This document shows positions 33,425 through 35,222 of a stretch of 35,222 bases of DNA, one piece after another. A program made the translations under genes and the position numbers. How positions within the stretch are numbered: position 1 is the stretch's first letter; each line of letters starts with the position of its first letter. Source of the DNA: Gillisia marina. GTDB lineage: Bacteria > Bacteroidota > Bacteroidia > Flavobacteriales > Flavobacteriaceae. The notes below the pieces were generated by a model. It was not told the origin of the DNA and did not search any database. It was given only the letters and a program-made list of their open reading frames with translations. Location of the stretch: the NCBI RefSeq assembly GCF_000258765.1, contig NZ_AJLT01000039.1:1-35222 (forward strand). Reading direction: 5' to 3'.

Positions 33425-35122
33425 ATGGAAATGTACTTGTTAAATTCCGCCGCTTGCTTAGCCGTTTTGCTTCTGTTCTATAAGTTATTATTAGAAAAAG
33501 AATCGATGCACCTATTTAAAAGGTACTATTTATTGGGATCGGTACTAATAGCTTTTATAATTCCGCTTATCACTTTTACAACTTATGTTGAACTTAGTCC
33601 AACCTCAGATGTTGTTTCAGAAGGATCAATACTGATTTCGGAAGGTGTTACTTCCAGTAGTTTTGACTGGGAAACTCTTCTCTGGATTATATATGGACTT
33701 GGAGTGTTGATTTTTAGCATTAAATTTTTGATGAATTTGTTTCATTTAATTCGAAGAATTCAGCAAAATCCGAAGCTTAAAAATAGTAACTATATACAGG
33801 TTCTCTTAAGAGATAGATTAGCGCCACATACTTTTTTTAACTATTTATTTTTTAATAAAGAGGCTTTTATTGCCAAGCAAATCCCTTCAGAAGTTATCGT
33901 ACATGAGGAAGCACATGCTAATCAATTGCACAGTTTGGATATCTTATTCATGGAAGTACTCCAAATTATGTTTTGGTTTAACCCTTTAATATACCTGGCT
34001 AAAAATGCTATTAAACTGAATCATGAATTTCTCGCAGATCGCGAAGTAATTAATAAGGGAATAGAAACCTCTAATTATCAAGAAACCTTGTTGGCATTTT
34101 CATCGAATGCCCAATCGAGCAAGTTGGCAAATGCCTTTAATTATTCATTAATCAAAAAACGATTTACAGTTATGAAAACACAAACGTCAAAAAGAACCAT
34201 TTGGAGTAAAGGACTCCTTTTATTACCGCTATTAGCAATTCTGCTCTTTAGTTTTAGTGAAAAGGCAGTTGAAATAAAAGAAACTATAAATCCTGAGAGT
34301 ATTGATTTATTCCACGGAAATATCCCAGACAAGAAACTAAAATTGCACGTTGAAAAAGAAAGAATCATTGTAAATGGCACAATTAGCAATTTGAAGGATT
34401 TTGTAAAAATCATGAATCAGGTTACAAGTGATTGGACAAAAGAGGATTTTAACCTCCATGGATTAGAAATTAAAGTAGCAGATAATGTGGAGAATACGTT
34501 TATTAATAAAATAAATGCAGAATTCAGAAAAACTAATTTGGCAAAGACTCTTAAAATGAGCTCCCCATACATACCACTAAAAAAATCAATCTCTTCCCAA
34601 GATATTGCCACCAAAAAAATGGTGAAGGAGTATAATGCATTAGCTAAAAAATATAATGAAATGGCTCCAGGTGAGTTAAGGGTGAAGCGTAATGAGCTTG
34701 AAAGAATGAGATATATTTATGAGTTGATGTCTCCAGAACAGAGAAGTAAAGCTGAAAAGTTTCCTGTAAGGATACCACCAGCTCCAGAAGCACCGCGTGC
34801 TCCAATGGCACCACACGCCAAACATGCTGTGCATCCTGCTGAAGGGAGAGTGCCACCCCCAGCGCCTCCAATAGAAATTGAAGTAATTGAACATGATGGA
34901 GATTTCGAAATGATGCCTCCACCCCCGCCACCCGTGCCATCTGAGCATATGAAAGAGCTTGCAGCTAAAGGAGCTATATTTTATTATGAAGGCAAAGAAA
35001 TTAGTGGGAAAGATGCTATTAAAATAGCGAGGGATAATAAGGAAATAAATATATTAATAAGGGATCATGATTCTAAAAAGCCAATTGTGAAATTATCTAA
35101 AGATCCAATTCAATTGGATTAA
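33425..35122 (+). CDS. BlaR1-like M56-family membrane metallopeptidase
   Basis: 565 residues. The N-terminal membrane part has helices near 3-22, 36-54 and 84-106, then the zinc-protease motif VIVHEEAHANQLHSLD (HExxH at 160-164) and FWFNPLIYLAKNAIKLNHEFLAD. A last helix is near 263-277. Beyond it is a long non-penicillin-binding domain (residues about 280-565) with a Pro/Ala-rich stretch (PPAPEAPRAPMAPHAK and PPPPPPVPSEH) and an end FYYEGKEISGKDAIKIAR. The beta-lactam sensor of true BlaR1 is absent, so the signal is unknown. Together with BlaI it forms a two-gene sensor-repressor unit. Confidence 0.92.
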   Translation: MEMYLLNSAACLAVLLLFYKLLLEKESMHLFKRYYLLGSVLIAFIIPLITFTTYVELSPTSDVVSEGSILISEGVTSSSFDWETLLWIIYGLGVLIFSIKFLMNLFHLIRRIQQNPKLKNSNYIQVLLRDRLAPHTFFNYLFFNKEAFIAKQIPSEVIVHEEAHANQLHSLDILFMEVLQIMFWFNPLIYLAKNAIKLNHEFLADREVINKGIETSNYQETLLAFSSNAQSSKLANAFNYSLIKKRFTVMKTQTSKRTIWSKGLLLLPLLAILLFSFSEKAVEIKETINPESIDLFHGNIPDKKLKLHVEKERIIVNGTISNLKDFVKIMNQVTSDWTKEDFNLHGLEIKVADNVENTFINKINAEFRKTNLAKTLKMSSPYIPLKKSISSQDIATKKMVKEYNALAKKYNEMAPGELRVKRNELERMRYIYELMSPEQRSKAEKFPVRIPPAPEAPRAPMAPHAKHAVHPAEGRVPPPAPPIEIEVIEHDGDFEMMPPPPPPVPSEHMKELAAKGAIFYYEGKEISGKDAIKIARDNKEINILIRDHDSKKPIVKLSKDPIQLD

Positions 35123-35146
35123 ATACTGTCAAATTAAGTTTTAAGA

Positions 35147-35172
35147 TTTCTCGACTCTGCTCGATATTCTTA
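35147..35172. repeat. Dispersed repeat fragment at the window end
   Basis: TCTCGACTCTGCTCGA at 35149-35164 is, with one mismatch, the reverse complement of 4332-4347. It lies just past the BlaR1-like gene. The remaining bases to the window edge show no gene. Confidence 0.6.
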
Positions 35173-35222
35173 TGGATTAACCAAATTTAAATTATGGTTT
35201 TTCTCGTATTTTCTGTTTTCTC

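Noticed and set aside
34644-34948. Two overlapping minus-strand frames of about 90 codons opposite the BlaR1-like C-terminus
   Set aside because: They mirror the Pro-rich coding region (Trp/His-rich in the opposite frame) and have no start signal or family match.

Overview
The window reads as a chromosomal segment of a low-GC member of the Bacteroidota, most likely a marine Flavobacteriaceae (Gramella/Zunongwangia-like). Four things point there: mevalonate-pathway genes, a short fold-III arginine decarboxylase next to a bacterial deoxyhypusine-synthase homologue, several -7 elements of the Bacteroidota type TAnnTTTG, and intergenic repeats built on CTTCGACAAGCTCAG. There is no phage, transposon, CRISPR array or rRNA. 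The placement is inferred from gene content only.

Layout. 1-1761 (+): acetyl-CoA carboxylase genes accB (5' end outside the window) and accC. 2135-5875 (+): an MmcQ/YjbR-like protein, a membrane-anchored MutS-family ATPase and a GT-C glycosyltransferase, separated by repeat-rich spacers. 6090-9395 (-): a polyamine block (arginine decarboxylase, agmatinase, deoxyhypusine-synthase-like enzyme). 9716-13683 (-): RluB-type pseudouridine synthase, UbiA prenyltransferase, mevalonate kinase and diphosphomevalonate decarboxylase. 13785-16222: TspO, a HI0933-type flavoprotein and a glycerophosphodiesterase. 16356-19293 (+): a stress-flavoured set (SDR, FAD oxidoreductase, YetF-like DUF421 protein, SemiSWEET). 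19837-21723 (+): a compact operon of a GntA/YqcI-YcgG family protein, a PaiB-like protein and a DUF1989 protein. 21720-26045 (-): TerC, then a four-gene set (PLP decarboxylase, GyrI-like protein, PqqB-like metallo-hydrolase, NTF2-like lipoprotein). 26394-30355: an SLC13 transporter, a secreted phosphatase and two LVIVD-type lipoproteins. 30451-30532 (-): tRNA-Leu(UAG). 30678-35122: an M20 peptidase, a PhnA-like protein and a BlaI/BlaR1-type regulator pair.

The strongest anomaly is eight genes each broken by one single-base indel: agmatinase, arginine decarboxylase, UbiA, diphosphomevalonate decarboxylase, FAD oxidoreductase, PaiB-like, TerC and PLP decarboxylase. Almost all sit in short or long homopolymers, and in every case the two halves join into a protein of normal family length. 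Some of these genes should be essential, so consensus errors are more likely than real gene decay. I list them as broken genes with both halves joined.

The best candidates for unusual biology are the GntA-like/PaiB-like/DUF1989 operon, whose two outer families are linked in the literature to guanidino-group chemistry; the deoxyhypusine-synthase homologue lacking the KHH motif beside agmatine and putrescine genes (a likely homospermidine-type synthase); and the decarboxylase-GyrI-PqqB-like-NTF2 operon, whose promoter spacer holds a 16-bp palindrome.
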